The position numbers and the translations under genes were made by a program. The notes below the pieces were generated by a model. It was not told the DNA's origin. It was given only the letters and a program-made list of their open reading frames with translations, and did not search any database. From the NCBI GenBank assembly GCA_039619475.1, contig CM077115.1, positions 553,000,826 to 553,064,825 on the forward strand: a stretch of 64,000 nt of DNA, written 5' to 3'. Position 1 is the first letter of the stretch; every line of letters begins with the position of its first letter. Positions 35,601 to 46,085 of this stretch are shown piece by piece. The DNA is from Icerya purchasi (lineage: Eukaryota > Arthropoda > Insecta > Hemiptera > Monophlebidae).

Positions 35601-37876
35601 TGTCTCAAATTTCCCGAATATTCGACCCACTTGGATTCGTAGCACCCATTACGATAAGAGCGAAGATATTCCTTCAGCGGCTCTGGAAAGAAGGGATCGG
35701 CTGGGATGATCCCGTCTCCGAACTTTTATCGCGGGAATTTCGCAAGTTCGCCCTCGAGTTACGAGCGCTGGAAAGTTTCAAGATACGACGGGTTTATACT
35801 TCTTTACACGATGTTACAATCAACCAACTGGTCGGATTCGCCGATGCCTCCGAGAAAGCTTATAGTGCAGTTATTTACTTGCGCTGTGTTGACCGTTCGG
35901 GCCCGTGCTCGTCATACTTCGTTTGCGCCAAGACTAAGGTAGCACCGATCAAAGATTGGACAATACCAAGATTAGAATTACAAGCCGCTCTGTTATTATC
36001 CAGCTTACTAACCCGGGTTAGTGAAGTCTTAAAGATACCTGCCGTATATGCTTTCAGCGATTCTCAAATAGTATTATCGTGGTTGTCAAAGCCGCCCGAT
36101 AGTTTAAAATTATTCGTATCGAACCGCGTTAGAAAAATTCTTCAGACCGTTCCCCTCGATTCGTGGGGGTATATACCGTCGAAGGAGAATCCGGCCGATT
36201 TAGGTACTCGCGGCTTACCCGTTTCGTCGTTGACTGACTCTCGATTATGGCTGTTCGGGCCAGACCTTCTGCGGGCAAACACCTTCAAATGCGACATTAC
36301 CGGTATCGTAGACGTGAACTGCCAGCTAGAAACCCGCAAAACAAAATTAATTAGTTGTTTGGCCGGCAAAAATTTTGACACCTCGATCGTAGACCGATTT
36401 TCGTCGTACCCCCGACTCGTTCGTGTTCTAGCTCGTATCATCAAATTATTCCGCACTTGGAAGACGTCTCACTCCTTTTGGCGAACAGAAGATAACTGGC
36501 TGTCGGCGGGTGACTTGTCATTGGCGCGGACTGCTATTTTCCGAATTGTGCAAAACTGTTCATTCCCAGATGATTATAATCGTTTGAAGCAAGATATGAA
36601 AATCAGCAAACGTAGCCGTCTGAAGCGATTGTCCCCGTTTCTAGATGATGATAAGCTGATGCGGCTTTCCGGTCGACTCTCCAAAACCAGCGCTTCCTAC
36701 TCTAGAAAACATCCTATTATTATGGAGGCTAAGGCGCATTTCACAAGAATGTTAATTTCGTACGTGCATAACCATTACTTCCACGCAGGCAGATCTTTTA
36801 TCTTGTCGTTTTTGTCGTCTGAATTTTATTTTGTTGGAAACCTGACAAATGCTGTTAAATATGTTACGCGCCTCTGCCCCACATGCGTGCGATGTAGAGC
36901 CAAGACTTATCAGCAGATCATGGCCGACTTACCACGCGAAAGGGTAACCGTAAGCCGCCCGTTCAGTCATGTTGGAGTGGATTTTGCTGGTCCCTTCGAC
37001 TGTAAATGTACTAATCACCGGTCGACCCGTTATTACAAAATTTATTTGGCGATGTTCGTTTGTTTCGCAACGAAAGCTACTCACTTGGAAATCGTATCGT
37101 CATTGTCCACTGATTGCCTTTTAAGCTGTCTTCAGCGATTCGTTTCTCGTCGTGGCCGCCCGGCTTCGATCCATTCCGACAACGGTACCAACTTCGTCGG
37201 GGCCCATAATTTTTTGAAGGTCAGCTTTGATCGGATCCGCGAGCAAGCGGCAGAAGAGAAAATAAATTGGCGCTTTATCCCGCCAAGGTCGCCGCACCGT
37301 GGAGGTCTATGGGAAGCCGCGATAAAGTCCGCTAAATTTCATCTGACTCGTGTCCTGAAAGGCGAGTCCCTGAATTATGAAGATTACGCTACAATATTCG
37401 CAAGAATCGAATCTATCCTGAATTCTCGCCCCCTGGCCGGCAAGAGTTCCGCCGAAACTATCGATGTAATTACACCAGGCCACTTCCTTATAGGTGATGC
37501 TTTGGTCTCGTTACCAGAAGCCGAAGACGAATCCCTACCCTTGTATAGGCGATGCATCGCCGTTCGAAACAAAATTAACTCGTTCTGGCGGTTATGGTCA
37601 AAGGATTATTTGTCGCAGTTACAGCTGCGACACAAATGGTTTACTAAATCAGACAACATGAAAATTGGAGGTGTTGTTCTGCTAAAAGATGAGAACCTGA
37701 AGCCACATCAGTACAAGCTGGGTCGGGTAATGAAGCTTTATCCCGATGCGAATGGCGATGTCCGTACCGTAGACGTGTTGGTCGCGGGGACCCTTCGGAA
37801 GAAGGCTACCAATTCCCTGGTACCATTACTGCCTGATGAACCTCCCTGTTCATCCGGGGGGGAGTGCTGTTCGTGA
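32684..37876 (+). CDS. BEL/Pao Gag-Pol polyprotein
   Basis: A single ORF of 1730 codons. Gag-like DUF1759 region about residues 130-300 (LPKIAIPKFDGD); CCHC-like knuckles near 327-390 (CYVCFRLGHSVVNC); aspartic protease near 445-550 with LLDSCSQ, where Cys follows the usual D-S in place of the common Gly; reverse transcriptase about 740-900 (LRVVFNAS; catalytic YMDD at 874-877); Pao-type RNase H about 1050-1180 (GFADASEKAYSAV, TIPRLELQAA, FSDSQIVLSW); integrase about 1380-1570 with a zinc-binding-like part, then VDFAG, SDNGTNF and GGLWEAAIKS (D, D, E); and a C-terminal DUF5641 region (WRLWSKDYLSQLQ). The stop codon lies 9 nt inside the right LTR. ATG 32684 is the first in frame after the primer-binding site. 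Confidence 0.95.
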   Translation: MADSDLKRNLRVSRREINRLAESILKIIANELEDESLEKLELLIAEISGEKVRFCDLILQQMNKLDGKKLEEEENKLFDEKAVVSDLVMNTIAKGKHFKTKYLDKSDRNSLLRSSTMNSFNQGHSSSVKLPKIAIPKFDGDICKFMDFRALFENLVHNEDAIPKVQKLYYLKQALEGDAALVIRDIGLSESAYDQAWRRVNDRFANKRLIILTHLRNLFAIKKIDSEFSLRDLLDRVDLALKGLKVCGENTDGWSTIISYFVSTRLDEKTREAFENSLTDNNVYPSFASLQEFLKTRASSIEAREKQTEKFKCNANKKSFFVSSKPTCIVCQRQHLLIDCDSFKRKSPAERYEIIKRNRRCYVCFRLGHSVVNCTSKLCFRCGGRHHTLLHFDKEIGAKPSTIAANSNVNDQNSSEDNSATTTSFSCISAAAVRKTTLLPSALVNFECNGMEGTARVLLDSCSQPTLVSDAFVKRFRIPTFASADNVTIKGVGNCSIFSCYSCRLKLKSRSSKFEIKIDADVVAASCLAYRVSNLPFQNIRKHALRLELADPVFYDRVVNIPSIDILLGAEYFESCLNNDTEKIDDLTFRNTKFGWIITGCLLPDVTQESTFVSNVLYSHLTSSVDIEAQLRRFWEIENVCTPSDKTTTEETECGRHFESTYSRDPDGKFLVRLPFKMDPNLLRNNRKQAYCQLLRMERRQTESVRNLYAEFMSDYENRGHMSVLTPSVFPNAHYIPHRAVFRPNSTTTKLRVVFNASSKTESGISLNDTLMKGPTIQPELFDVLLRFRSHRIAFSADIEKMYRCILVHPDDRRWQQILWRSAESQRVKEYSLNTVTYGTTPASFLATKCLDILGKSVARSLPLVSRSILNDFYMDDLLTGSDSLESASELQKHIHSTLSSAGFLLRKYQSNSPTLLAKIDPAFVESSGIVNIHELTISLLGLSWCPRSDNFCIQLHDVFLTDQPVLTKRLVLSQISRIFDPLGFVAPITIRAKIFLQRLWKEGIGWDDPVSELLSREFRKFALELRALESFKIRRVYTSLHDVTINQLVGFADASEKAYSAVIYLRCVDRSGPCSSYFVCAKTKVAPIKDWTIPRLELQAALLLSSLLTRVSEVLKIPAVYAFSDSQIVLSWLSKPPDSLKLFVSNRVRKILQTVPLDSWGYIPSKENPADLGTRGLPVSSLTDSRLWLFGPDLLRANTFKCDITGIVDVNCQLETRKTKLISCLAGKNFDTSIVDRFSSYPRLVRVLARIIKLFRTWKTSHSFWRTEDNWLSAGDLSLARTAIFRIVQNCSFPDDYNRLKQDMKISKRSRLKRLSPFLDDDKLMRLSGRLSKTSASYSRKHPIIMEAKAHFTRMLISYVHNHYFHAGRSFILSFLSSEFYFVGNLTNAVKYVTRLCPTCVRCRAKTYQQIMADLPRERVTVSRPFSHVGVDFAGPFDCKCTNHRSTRYYKIYLAMFVCFATKATHLEIVSSLSTDCLLSCLQRFVSRRGRPASIHSDNGTNFVGAHNFLKVSFDRIREQAAEEKINWRFIPPRSPHRGGLWEAAIKSAKFHLTRVLKGESLNYEDYATIFARIESILNSRPLAGKSSAETIDVITPGHFLIGDALVSLPEAEDESLPLYRRCIAVRNKINSFWRLWSKDYLSQLQLRHKWFTKSDNMKIGGVVLLKDENLKPHQYKLGRVMKLYPDANGDVRTVDVLVAGTLRKKATNSLVPLLPDEPPCSSGGECCS
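37856..37866 (+). other. Polypurine tract of the BEL/Pao element
   Basis: GGGGGGGAGTG just before the right LTR, the expected place for plus-strand priming. It overlaps the end of the ORF. Confidence 0.7.
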
Positions 37877-38330
37877 AATATTTGACATTTAATGCTAAGC
37901 CGTAAAGATTTATTTGAATATGTTCGCTATCGCTTTTGTTAAATAATGCTGCGCTATCGGGAAGCTACAGTTCTGTATTATCTGTGGCTTATCAGCTGCC
38001 ACTTCGCGTAGCGCTGCTTTATAATAAAAATATGTCCGTTAATCGTTCGTTATAACCCGAGAATATATCGCCGTGTTTTTGTTATCATCCGTTGTTTTTT
38101 TTGTTTATTTATCCCGTTTTCTTTCGCTGTGTTTTGTTTTATTTATTCCCGTTTTTCTTACCTTTATCCTCTCGTCCGTTCATTTTCTTCGTTTAAATAA
38201 TCCCGTTGTTAATTTGCGTCATTTCCTAATTTCATTCCTCCTTTTTTATCTGTTTACGTTTCGTATTTTTAGAAAAAGCCCTTTTCAGGGCTCCCGTGCT
38301 CAAATTTTCAGATCACAATTACCAGCAACA
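37868..38330 (+). repeat. Right LTR of the BEL/Pao element
   Basis: 463 bp, the same length as the left LTR and with no difference that I could find by eye. Followed by TGCGT (38331-38335), the second copy of the target-site duplication. Confidence 0.95.
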
Positions 38331-38620
38331 TGCGTTTTAAATGGTATTTCTTTTGTTTCCGGTGTCATCGTGCAACTCTTGCATTTGACTGACAATATAT
38401 GATGCACGTTTTTCCAGACGAGTCACTTCTAACTTGCATCATCTGTTGACAGACTAAGACGTCACACTACTGTTACTTCAGTTCCGATAATACACTAGTT
38501 TTTAGCGGCGGAAAAACAGACGCTTTGCTCCGTAAACACGGGTTTGTAGAAGATACGAAGTGCTCTGGACACTCTGCAGCTAGCAGGCACAGCAACTAAC
38601 TTGCTGGGCTGGAATATGTT
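38331..38620 (-). mobile_element. Tc1-like transposon, 5' part (continuation across the BEL insertion)
   Basis: On the minus strand a start (MTPETKEIPFK near 38331-38365) runs up to the BEL target site in frame with the transposase N-terminus that resumes at 32059 (QITEMYESEGKV). This shows that BEL/Pao interrupted the Tc1-like transposase gene. The outer end of the element is not resolved. Confidence 0.65.
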
Positions 38621-38779
38621 CTTTTGGTCGTTTATATAGTTTCCAATGTTTATGATTCAAAAATTTTGAAAACAAATTAACTGAAAACTAATTTGTGAAC
38701 GAATGATCATTACTCATCATCGGTCTAATGATGTTCCATGCAACGTAATAAGTATCGGAGACATCGTTGCATAAAATAA

Positions 38780-39800
38780 CGAGCCAGGCGATTACCATGG
38801 ACACAAAACAAGAAGAAGTAGAACAACTGATTATTGAGATGCCAAAAAACGAGGGGGATTATAGAGTCGTCGTCGTGTATCCACAATGGTGCTTTATAAT
38901 CGTGTTAATGAAAAAGAAAGGTGGATCAAACCGGCTCTACGTGTTGATTTTTTGTATCAAACAACGGTAAAGACGGAGTTACAATTTAAATTGTATTGCT
39001 TGACTTATTATATATCGGTGTTTTGTGGTTTTCCGTGTTAGACTTGCAAAGCGACTACTGGCTAATAGCTCTGAAAGAACTAGACAAAACAAAAAAAAAC
39101 TCTCTTCTCAGCAGGAGCTGAACTAAACTTGCGGCAACGCCTTTGAACAAAGGAAAAAGTTTTACAGAATTCAATTGGCAAGAGATTTGTTTAGTTTATT
39201 TGCATGATATTGTTCGATTAAAGCACGCGATCAAAATTTTATATTCAGCAGACGACTACGAGTTGTTGGCTCGACTTTGTCAATAAAAATGTGCATCATT
39301 CCGTAAGAAAGTGCACAATATCTTGGATATGGCATTTCACCAGAGGGCATAAAGGTGGAACCAAATAAAATCACGGCGATATTTAATTCGCCTATATCGC
39401 GGAACAAGTGTGAAATGTATAGTTTTTTGTTTTTTTTCGCTTTATTAACATCACTTTATTCGTCGATTTGCAGAAATCGCAAAACCGTTGCATAAATTAA
39501 CTAGATAATATTCTGCAGAGAGAATCGTTAATTCGTAGGATTACCTCCCGTACATCCTTTCCAGTTCTGTTAAACAGCCATACTAAATCTTCGCTGCAAA
39601 AGCCATCCGAATCGAATATAGTCTATCGTATCTTCATTCGATTTATGTATACGATACAGTTTTTCTTACTTATTAAACGTAGCCATGTTTGGACTCGAGA
39701 GTTTCTTTAGGTTTTCTGAACATCTATCGGAAAATGTATTTCCCGACACTATAAAATGGTAGGGTTGCTGGAGTTTTCGTTGTACTTTCGCGTACGACGG
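38780..39800 (+). mobile_element. Ty3/gypsy pol remnant
   Basis: Readable pieces in changing frames: EEVEQLIIEM and VLMKKKGGSNRLYV near 38810-38945 (start of the gypsy RT), LQSDYWLIALKELDKTK near 39042, GISPEGIKVEPNKI near 39334 and FAEIAKPLHKLTR near 39465 (start of the connection/RNase H). Stops and frameshifts are frequent. LTRs were not found. Confidence 0.55.
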
Positions 39801-41358
39801 AATGCCACGAGAAACAGTGAATTTTTTTCACCTCCAATTTCTCTGATTTTTATCCTCTACCTTAGCCAAGTGTTCGACAGAGATTTATTAAAGCGTTCTA
39901 TCATTTTCTTCAAAGCTGGCCTAATATGAGTTTTAGTAATTCTGTACCTTGATCCGTACGCAATTCTCGGGCATATCGACTAACCGATTACTTAGCTAAT
40001 ACATTAGCTCCTTGATCCCAGATACTAAAATCTCATTAAAATAAGAATATATATATATATCAATTTCCTGCAATAGTTCCTGGAAATGCCCCCGCTATAT
40101 ATCTAAAACGTTACACTCATTCCCACGTTGTAAATTTACATCCTACGACGTCACAAGTTCGACACCAACTTTTTACATCTCTTCGGCCATGTGCAGCCTG
40201 TAAAAGTTATTTACTCGAAAGTGATTTCCGAATTACTTCCCGAAATTCATCACCCACTGCAGTGCTGTATAGTACCTATTTAGAGCTAGAAAAGTCGCCT
40301 ATTTATTAACGCGATACTTTTGTTGAGTAAAGATGCTTTAGCGCTGATGATTTCAGCATTCGCTTCAAGCTATTCGCTACTTTTTAGTCTTACCTGGTCC
40401 CGTTAAGACTAAAATTGACATTAATTTCATGTTCATTTTTCTTTCTACTCGACTCTAAAACTGAACTTATACTTAGAATGCTTTACATAATCCGTTGGAA
40501 GACATAAGTATTTTTCAGCTGCTACTTATCACATCGCCAGTTATTGCACAAGCGTTAAATTTAGTTCAATTTATTCCGCGCGGAAAGAGCTTTCGCTAAA
40601 TCTACCATTGGTTCGTGTCAGATTTCGTTCGTTTATGAAGCCTGATAAGAATTTCGCAGGATTAGTTTAATATTTTCAGCCATTTTTACACGTCCTACTT
40701 GCAAGAACGATGTATAAAATATACAATTGAAAACAGAAAATCGCGCCCGTAACTTTTAACATTGCACGCCATCTAACACGTCTACTGAGTCCGGAATATA
40801 CATCAGACCAATAAATATTTGGTGTACACATTTTATTAAATGTAAGTCAGCGGGGGAACTTGCGTGTTAATTTATTAAAGAAAATTTCTAATATTTTAAT
40901 TATAATTATTATTTCTAATTTACTTTGATACATAAAACATATAGGAAATTCTCTGATATCGAAGCTGCGCGAAAACGAATATAAAAAGTCCAAGTTGGCT
41001 GAGAATAGTAGTGTAGACTAAATCGATACTGCGAATCCAGATAAACGGTCACTGCGCTACCAACTGTATCATCCTCCGCCTATTATATTTTATTAATGTC
41101 GGCACGTTGCATACTTATTTTTATCATTAATTAAAGAAATTAGGCCGACGTAATTCGGTTAAATGAAATAGTGATCATTTTCGATTTATAAGTAATCTCA
41201 CACTGTGTGTTTTTCTACAAGCTAAACGCCGATGTATTTCAAATAGGCTCGACTTTTTTCTTTAATGAGAATTTAAATTGTATCGCTTTTAAATTACCTC
41301 GCGTAACACGAGTGTTCTCTTCTCAAAATTTATCCTCGTACACCACGCACATTTCTAT
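39801..41358 (+). other. Intron 4, unresolved stretch
   Basis: No gene seen. It may hold further decayed gypsy sequence (a possible extension of the preceding fragment), but no motif is firm enough to annotate. Confidence 0.35.
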
Positions 41359-41657
41359 TTGTAGTGGTTAAGGTACTTGGCTGCCAAACCAGAGGTGTCA
41401 TAGATTATCGAGACTCGTCTCGTTCCCGGATCCAAGTTGCTGTCCCAGTGGTTTATACCTAATCTGAAATTGAATATTGGCTATACCGGAGAATTATCCG
41501 GGGGAAAGTAAAGGCGAATAATCCAAAAGTAGAAAGGAACTGGCCCTCCTACTTTCATTAATGCCGTTGGGCTTAGTACCATTATGAAAAGCTTAATTTC
41601 AAAATCCACGATACCCCCTATCAAGGATATCCATGGGAGAACTTACTTTACTTTTAA
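41359..41657 (+). mobile_element. tRNA-derived SINE, copy 1
   Basis: The head GTAGTGGTTAAGGTACTTGG resembles a tRNA box A, and GTTCCCGGATCC at 41422-41433 a box B. The body (AATCTGAAATTGAATATTGG; GGCTTAGTACCATTATGAAA) is shared with copy 2 at 52670. It ends near CTTACTTTACTTTT. No tandem tail or target duplication could be fixed. Confidence 0.7.
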
Positions 41658-41819
41658 GCAATATTGAAAACTAATCATTTCCCTTATTTCTGGCTCGAAA
41701 ATATATACACATCTCCTCGCATTTCGCCGGTGCGCATTAAAAAATTGTCCAGTTCGGTGTTTTTAAAGAGTCCTCTTACTAAACGCCTATATTAGCCATC
41801 TCTTAAAACCACTTACTAT

Positions 41820-42125
41820 TCCTTAAGAGAATGAAAAAGGAACCAGAACGACTTGACACAATTAAGGAAGGAAAGAAGCTGACATATTATCTCGAGCATA
41901 TTCTACGCGGGAAAAAGTATGAGGATCTACGTTTAATTCTATAAGGAAAAATCGCCGGAAAACGATAGGGCGTAGACAGAACTCTTGGCTAAAGGATCTC
42001 CACCGCTGGTTCAACGCATCATCAGTCGAGCTGTTTAGATCCTTCGTATCCAAATTACAATAGCCAAGTGGATCGCCAACCTTCGTAGCGGAGATCACGG
42101 CGTATGAAGAAGAAGAAGATTCTTA
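41820..42125 (+). mobile_element. RTE-like LINE 3' end with (GAA)n tail
   Basis: Readable as LTYYLEHILRGKKYEDLRLI near 41879, then RRQNSWLKDLHRWFNASSVE near 41972 and, after a frameshift, IANLRSGDHGV, the typical end of an insect endonuclease-reverse transcriptase. The tail is GAAGAAGAAGAAG at 42105-42117. Confidence 0.65.
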
Positions 42126-42384
42126 ACAGAGTGGCCATTTCACAATATTTCTATCGTATATTCAATTTCCTTTAGTAGAACATTTCCATTTCCCTGATTT
42201 AAAATTAACTATAATTATCAAAAAGTTGTCCCTTTTTTTTTAGAAACGAAAATATTTTTTTTTTTTTCATTATTTTTAAAATAATTTGCGGGTCCTACAA
42301 GGCAATTGCCCGTCTACGGATTCTCAACATATTTATATCGTTTATTTATCATATACATTTTAAATCTAATACATCATATCCGTC

Positions 42385-42390
<6 letters not shown>

Positions 42391-42415
<25 letters not shown>
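42391..42415. repeat. (TA)n microsatellite
   Basis: A TA run directly before the 5' end of Helentron-like copy 1; a shorter TA run follows its 3' end. Confidence 0.85.
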
Positions 42416-42420
<5 letters not shown>

Positions 42421-42770
42421 TACAACGTAATTCTTAGGCTACCCCCTATTCGAAAAAATGTCCCAATTTTATGTAACATTTGTTATATTTTGTAGGATTT
42501 TTGTTATTGTTATTTAAAAAATGTCACAATTTTATGTAATGAAATATGTAACGAAAAATGTAACGAAAAAATGTCTTAATTTTATAACGGAAGTTAAATG
42601 TTAGAATAGGATTTTTGTGGTTATGTTATTTTTTGTGTGTGTTGATGCTAGTAAGAATTACGTTGTAAATTTTGATCATTTTATACCAAGTATAGAAGAG
42701 AAAGAGACAGAAATGAAAGCAAGAGGGGTCAAGGGGCGCAGCCCCTTGCGGGGCCAAAATGGCCGAGTTT
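42416..42770 (+). mobile_element. Helentron/HINE-like non-autonomous element, copy 1
   Basis: The 5' end TTAATTACAACGTAATTCTT is repeated internally in inverted orientation (GTAAGAATTACGTTGTAAAT at 42651-42670; a 16-nt core is exact). About 60 bp later come two hairpins, AGGGGCGCAGCCCCT and GGCCAAAATGGCC, and the unit ends GAGTTT against (TA)n. There are no matching terminal repeats at the 3' end itself. This asymmetric arrangement is described for Helentrons and their short derivatives (HINEs). The body contains AATGTCCCAATTTTATGTAA-type repeats. Not coding. Confidence 0.6.
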
Positions 42771-43735
42771 ATATATATATATATTACTTAATTCAACTTA
42801 AATTCTATTTTTACTATTCTACGTCTAATTTTTAATTCAAAACATTTATACCCATCGCACATCGTATCACAATATTTTCACATAAGCCATAAGTAATACA
42901 GTTAGAACATGAGCACCGAACATTAGGTTTTTTTTATACATCATTTATAGATATTTACTTTTTTTATCAATTACACGTCTTATTTCCTTTCCTACGACTA
43001 ATCATTTCTCATTCTTTGCACCACGCAATCAACCATATTTTTATTCTGTCTTTCCAAATATTCAAATTACATTCTTCTCTTAATTCCTTTGGTAAGTTAC
43101 ACCTAATAATTGACTCATAACAGTTCCTCTTCAACATTATCAATATTATTATTATTAATCCCTTCAGGTCTTATAAAACATAAATTGTCATAGTTCCTAG
43201 TCCTATATACCTTTTCCCTTGTCGGTAATCTTATTTTTTCTATTTTGTACCTTAAAAGTTTACTGTAATAAAAAAACATTTTTGGCGACATTTCTTTATT
43301 ATTGTCCCACCCCAAATAGAATTCGTTACAAGATTCGCACTTGTCCAATTCGATAACAAAATTATTTTTAAACATCTTTTCTGTAGCCTACTAATCTTCC
43401 TTAATTCCGTTTTTTTTACTCCCCCCAAATTTCGATTCCGTATCTAATCCTAGTGTCATTATTAATGAGTGTCAAAATACAGTCTCGTAGTTTTGTAATT
43501 CATAGCTTGTTTTTTAATTTGTATAACGCCGGGGCATAGTCTGCCTAATTTTCATAGCAATGTTATATATGTGAACTCTCCATGTTAACGCCTTATCAAA
43601 TGTTATCCCTCGGTATTTGAAATTATCAGCCGTTAGTTAATCTGGAATCGAATTTTATGATTGACACCAGTTTTCCTGTATCGCCATTAAAAATAAGTAG
43701 TATTACTAGCATTAATTGTGGTGTACTTGCTTTAG

Positions 43736-43883
43736 ATACACAGTCCGTTTTGGGTGCCTAGTAAGATATCGGTAAACGGGGTTGTCTACACCACTGCAAC
43801 AGATGATGGTATCGATTATAATTATGATAACGATAGTTTGTTAAAATATGAAGCGGAATGTGTTCGGAATTGTCTGTTAACCG
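43736..43883 (+). CDS. Dihydrodiol dehydrogenase-like, exon 5 (residues 249-297)
   Basis: Encodes IHSPFWVPSKISVNGVVY and then KYEAECVRNCLLT. PFWxPxK and YEAxxVRxCL are family signatures. It includes a slightly longer acidic loop (DDGIDYNYDNDS) than the sister gene. Acceptor CTTTAG at 43730-43735; donor ACCG|GTAAGT, phase 1. Confidence 0.9.
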
Positions 43884-44339
43884 GTAAGTATTTAACCGAC
43901 AATTACACTCGATAATAAAAATAATACAACTTCCAAATTATATTTCGGATAACGAAAAAATATAATAACACAGTTCTTACGAGTACCAGTGTTGTTTCTA
44001 AAAACATGTCGACCGGATATTTTTCTTAACATTTTCATTAATAAACATTTCTGTGGCAATGTTTTTTAGTTTCAAGAGCATCATTATCCAGAAAGGAAAT
44101 TCATTGTATCATATTGGAAATCAAAAGTTTCTAATAATCACAATATCGACGCACGTTTCAGTATCATGTTACCCGAGAAGCACCTAAAATGTTTCCAATA
44201 AGGAGCCGTTTCGTTCCGAAATATTTCCGAAATTCATGACATTTATGATAATACGAATTAAATTTTCTTCGGTTTTTACACGGTTTTTTTTTAAATTTAA
44301 ATTCACTGAAAGAAATCACGCTAAAGGATAAAATTAGTA

Positions 44340-46085
44340 GTTTTTTTTTTTTTTTCTTTAAATAAATAAGTTGTGGGTCTCACACGGTTAATTTTGCCCG
44401 TTGCGTGAGTGCCCAACACTCTTATTATCGTTTATTCTAGTAAACAAAATTACAATTAATCATTCTTACTACCTAGATCGAACGTATTAAACCAAAAAAA
44501 TAAAATATATCAATCGACGCAAATATATATATATATATATGAATTACACAATAATACACCCATACACAGGAGCCGCTTATATATTGGACATTGCATACAT
44601 TAATGTATAGGAAAGAAAAAAGGAAACTGGTAAATAGATGGTCTAAAAGAGCCCTAAAAAATGCAGCAATAATAATAAAGGGAAAAGAGGATGCAGCAAA
44701 ATTCCTTAATCTTTGCACCATTCTTTCAACCACTTCCTCACTTCCCTCTTCCGTACACCAATTTTTTTTTTTTCGTTTATTATGTGACTATGGTACTCGT
44801 TAATTTAATTAGAACTCGGTAATCATCTGCATTGTCGATTCGTAGATTTACCCCTCTAGGATGAATAGGTATTACTTTGATTCCTTGTTAGTCGAGTTTT
44901 TGGTCTGGAAGGTACCCCTTTACATTATTGCGTTTAGATTCAAGTAGTCCGTAATAATTAATAATAGTGCATCTTGGAAGACATTTCATTATTTTCCTTC
45001 CACCAGGTTAATGTAGTGTCACTCCGCTTCGCATGAGGTATAGTATAAGTTTCAAACAGCTTTTCTGAATTTTACCTATTTTATTGATTTCCGCTTTTTT
45101 AGCCTCACCCCATATTTGGATCCCATATAAAATTCTAGACATTATTAATGCATTAAAGTATATCATCCGTAATGTCCCATATGAAAAAACTGTCTTCAGT
45201 TTATACAACGCTGGAATTGACTATCTTACTTTCGAATTTAAGTTTTGTATCTGCTTTTTCCAGTTCAATGATTTATCGATATATATATATATATATATTC
45301 CTAGGTATTTAAAATCAGTTATATTCACTAGAAGTGGACATGAACATGGGTGAGTAATTTTATTCCCATACCGTTCAAAGCATTCATTATTATATAGATT
45401 CGCGGGTGATGACTCATATGTTTAGAGATATTACGAATATGGAGTTGTTTTGATTTATTTACATTTACACATAACACCTCCTGTCATGCGCCCATTTACT
45501 GAAATTATCGACATCCTGCTGCCGTAATTTTTCCGTCATCTCTAGATTTTTATGTTCCATTAATAATGCGATGTCATCGGCAAATACATAAACCTTTGCA
45601 TTTTTGATGTGCCTGTATAATGAGTTGTTCATGTATATAAAAAATAGAATAGGAGCCAGTATTGCACCCTAACCTACTCCATATCGATTCACCTTTTCAT
45701 TACTAATATTACCTGCAATTTTTACTGCGCTTCTCCTGTTTTGTAAATAATTCTTAAACCACAATAGTTGATTATTTACAATGCCCATATCTTCCAAATC
45801 TTTAATAAGCAGATCATGGTCAACTAGACCAAAAGCTTTAGCTAGGTCTATAAAGGTAATTATAAATTGGTTCTTCCCCCTCGATAGTCCTGTATTTATT
45901 TCATTTACAAACGTTCTTAGTAATAACATAATGGTGGATCTTTTTTCTCTAAATCCGTGTTGGTTTTCATAGAGCAGATTGTTTTTTTCCACGTAATTTC
46001 TTAAGTGTATGCTGATATACTATTCTAGAATTTTATCTATTACAGGAAGGAAATAATTTTCTTCAAAAGGATTCTTTTTTTATTA
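44340..46085 (-). mobile_element. CR1/Jockey-like LINE (family B), 5'-truncated
   Basis: On the minus strand: NQHGFREKRSTIMLLLRTFV near 45960, IDLAKAFGLVDHDLLIKDLE near 45860, PILFFIYMNNSLYRHIKNA and the catalytic FADDIALLMEH near 45570. ILYGIQIWGEAKKAEINKIG follows near 45115. The end (VERMVQRLRN near 44720) is followed by GGGCAAAATTAACCGTGTGA and a poly(A) tail (44341-44356 on the opposite strand). Stops and frameshifts occur. Related to family A by its 3' end layout. It lies in intron 5 of the plus-strand gene. Confidence 0.8.

Larger units (their letters stand above)
32060..38330 (+). mobile_element. Full-length BEL/Pao LTR retrotransposon, apparently intact
   Basis: A 6271-bp element with two 463-bp LTRs (TG...CA) that look identical by eye, flanked by a 5-bp duplication (TGCGT). 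It has a primer-binding site just inside the left LTR, a G-rich polypurine tract before the right LTR, and one open frame covering gag, protease, reverse transcriptase, RNase H and integrase in BEL/Pao order. No env-like ORF. It is inserted in the same orientation as the host gene, in intron 4, within a Tc1-like element. Matching LTRs plus an unbroken ORF point to a recent and possibly still active insertion. Confidence 0.95.
42260..43720 (-). mobile_element. CR1/Jockey-like LINE 3' end (family A), interrupted by a Helentron-like element
   Basis: On the minus strand from 43600: FDKALTWRVHIYNIAMKIRQ, then GIEIWG-like sequence near 43430, and an open stretch at 43115-43375 (SPKMFFYYSKLL, LPTREKVYRTRNYDNLCFIR). 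The 3' end is CGGGCAATTGCCTTGTAGGA followed by an A-rich tail (T-rich on the plus strand, 42230-42268). The same end occurs in the plus-strand copy at 56340-57110. A Helentron-like element (42416-42770) lies inside the 3' UTR. Confidence 0.65.
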
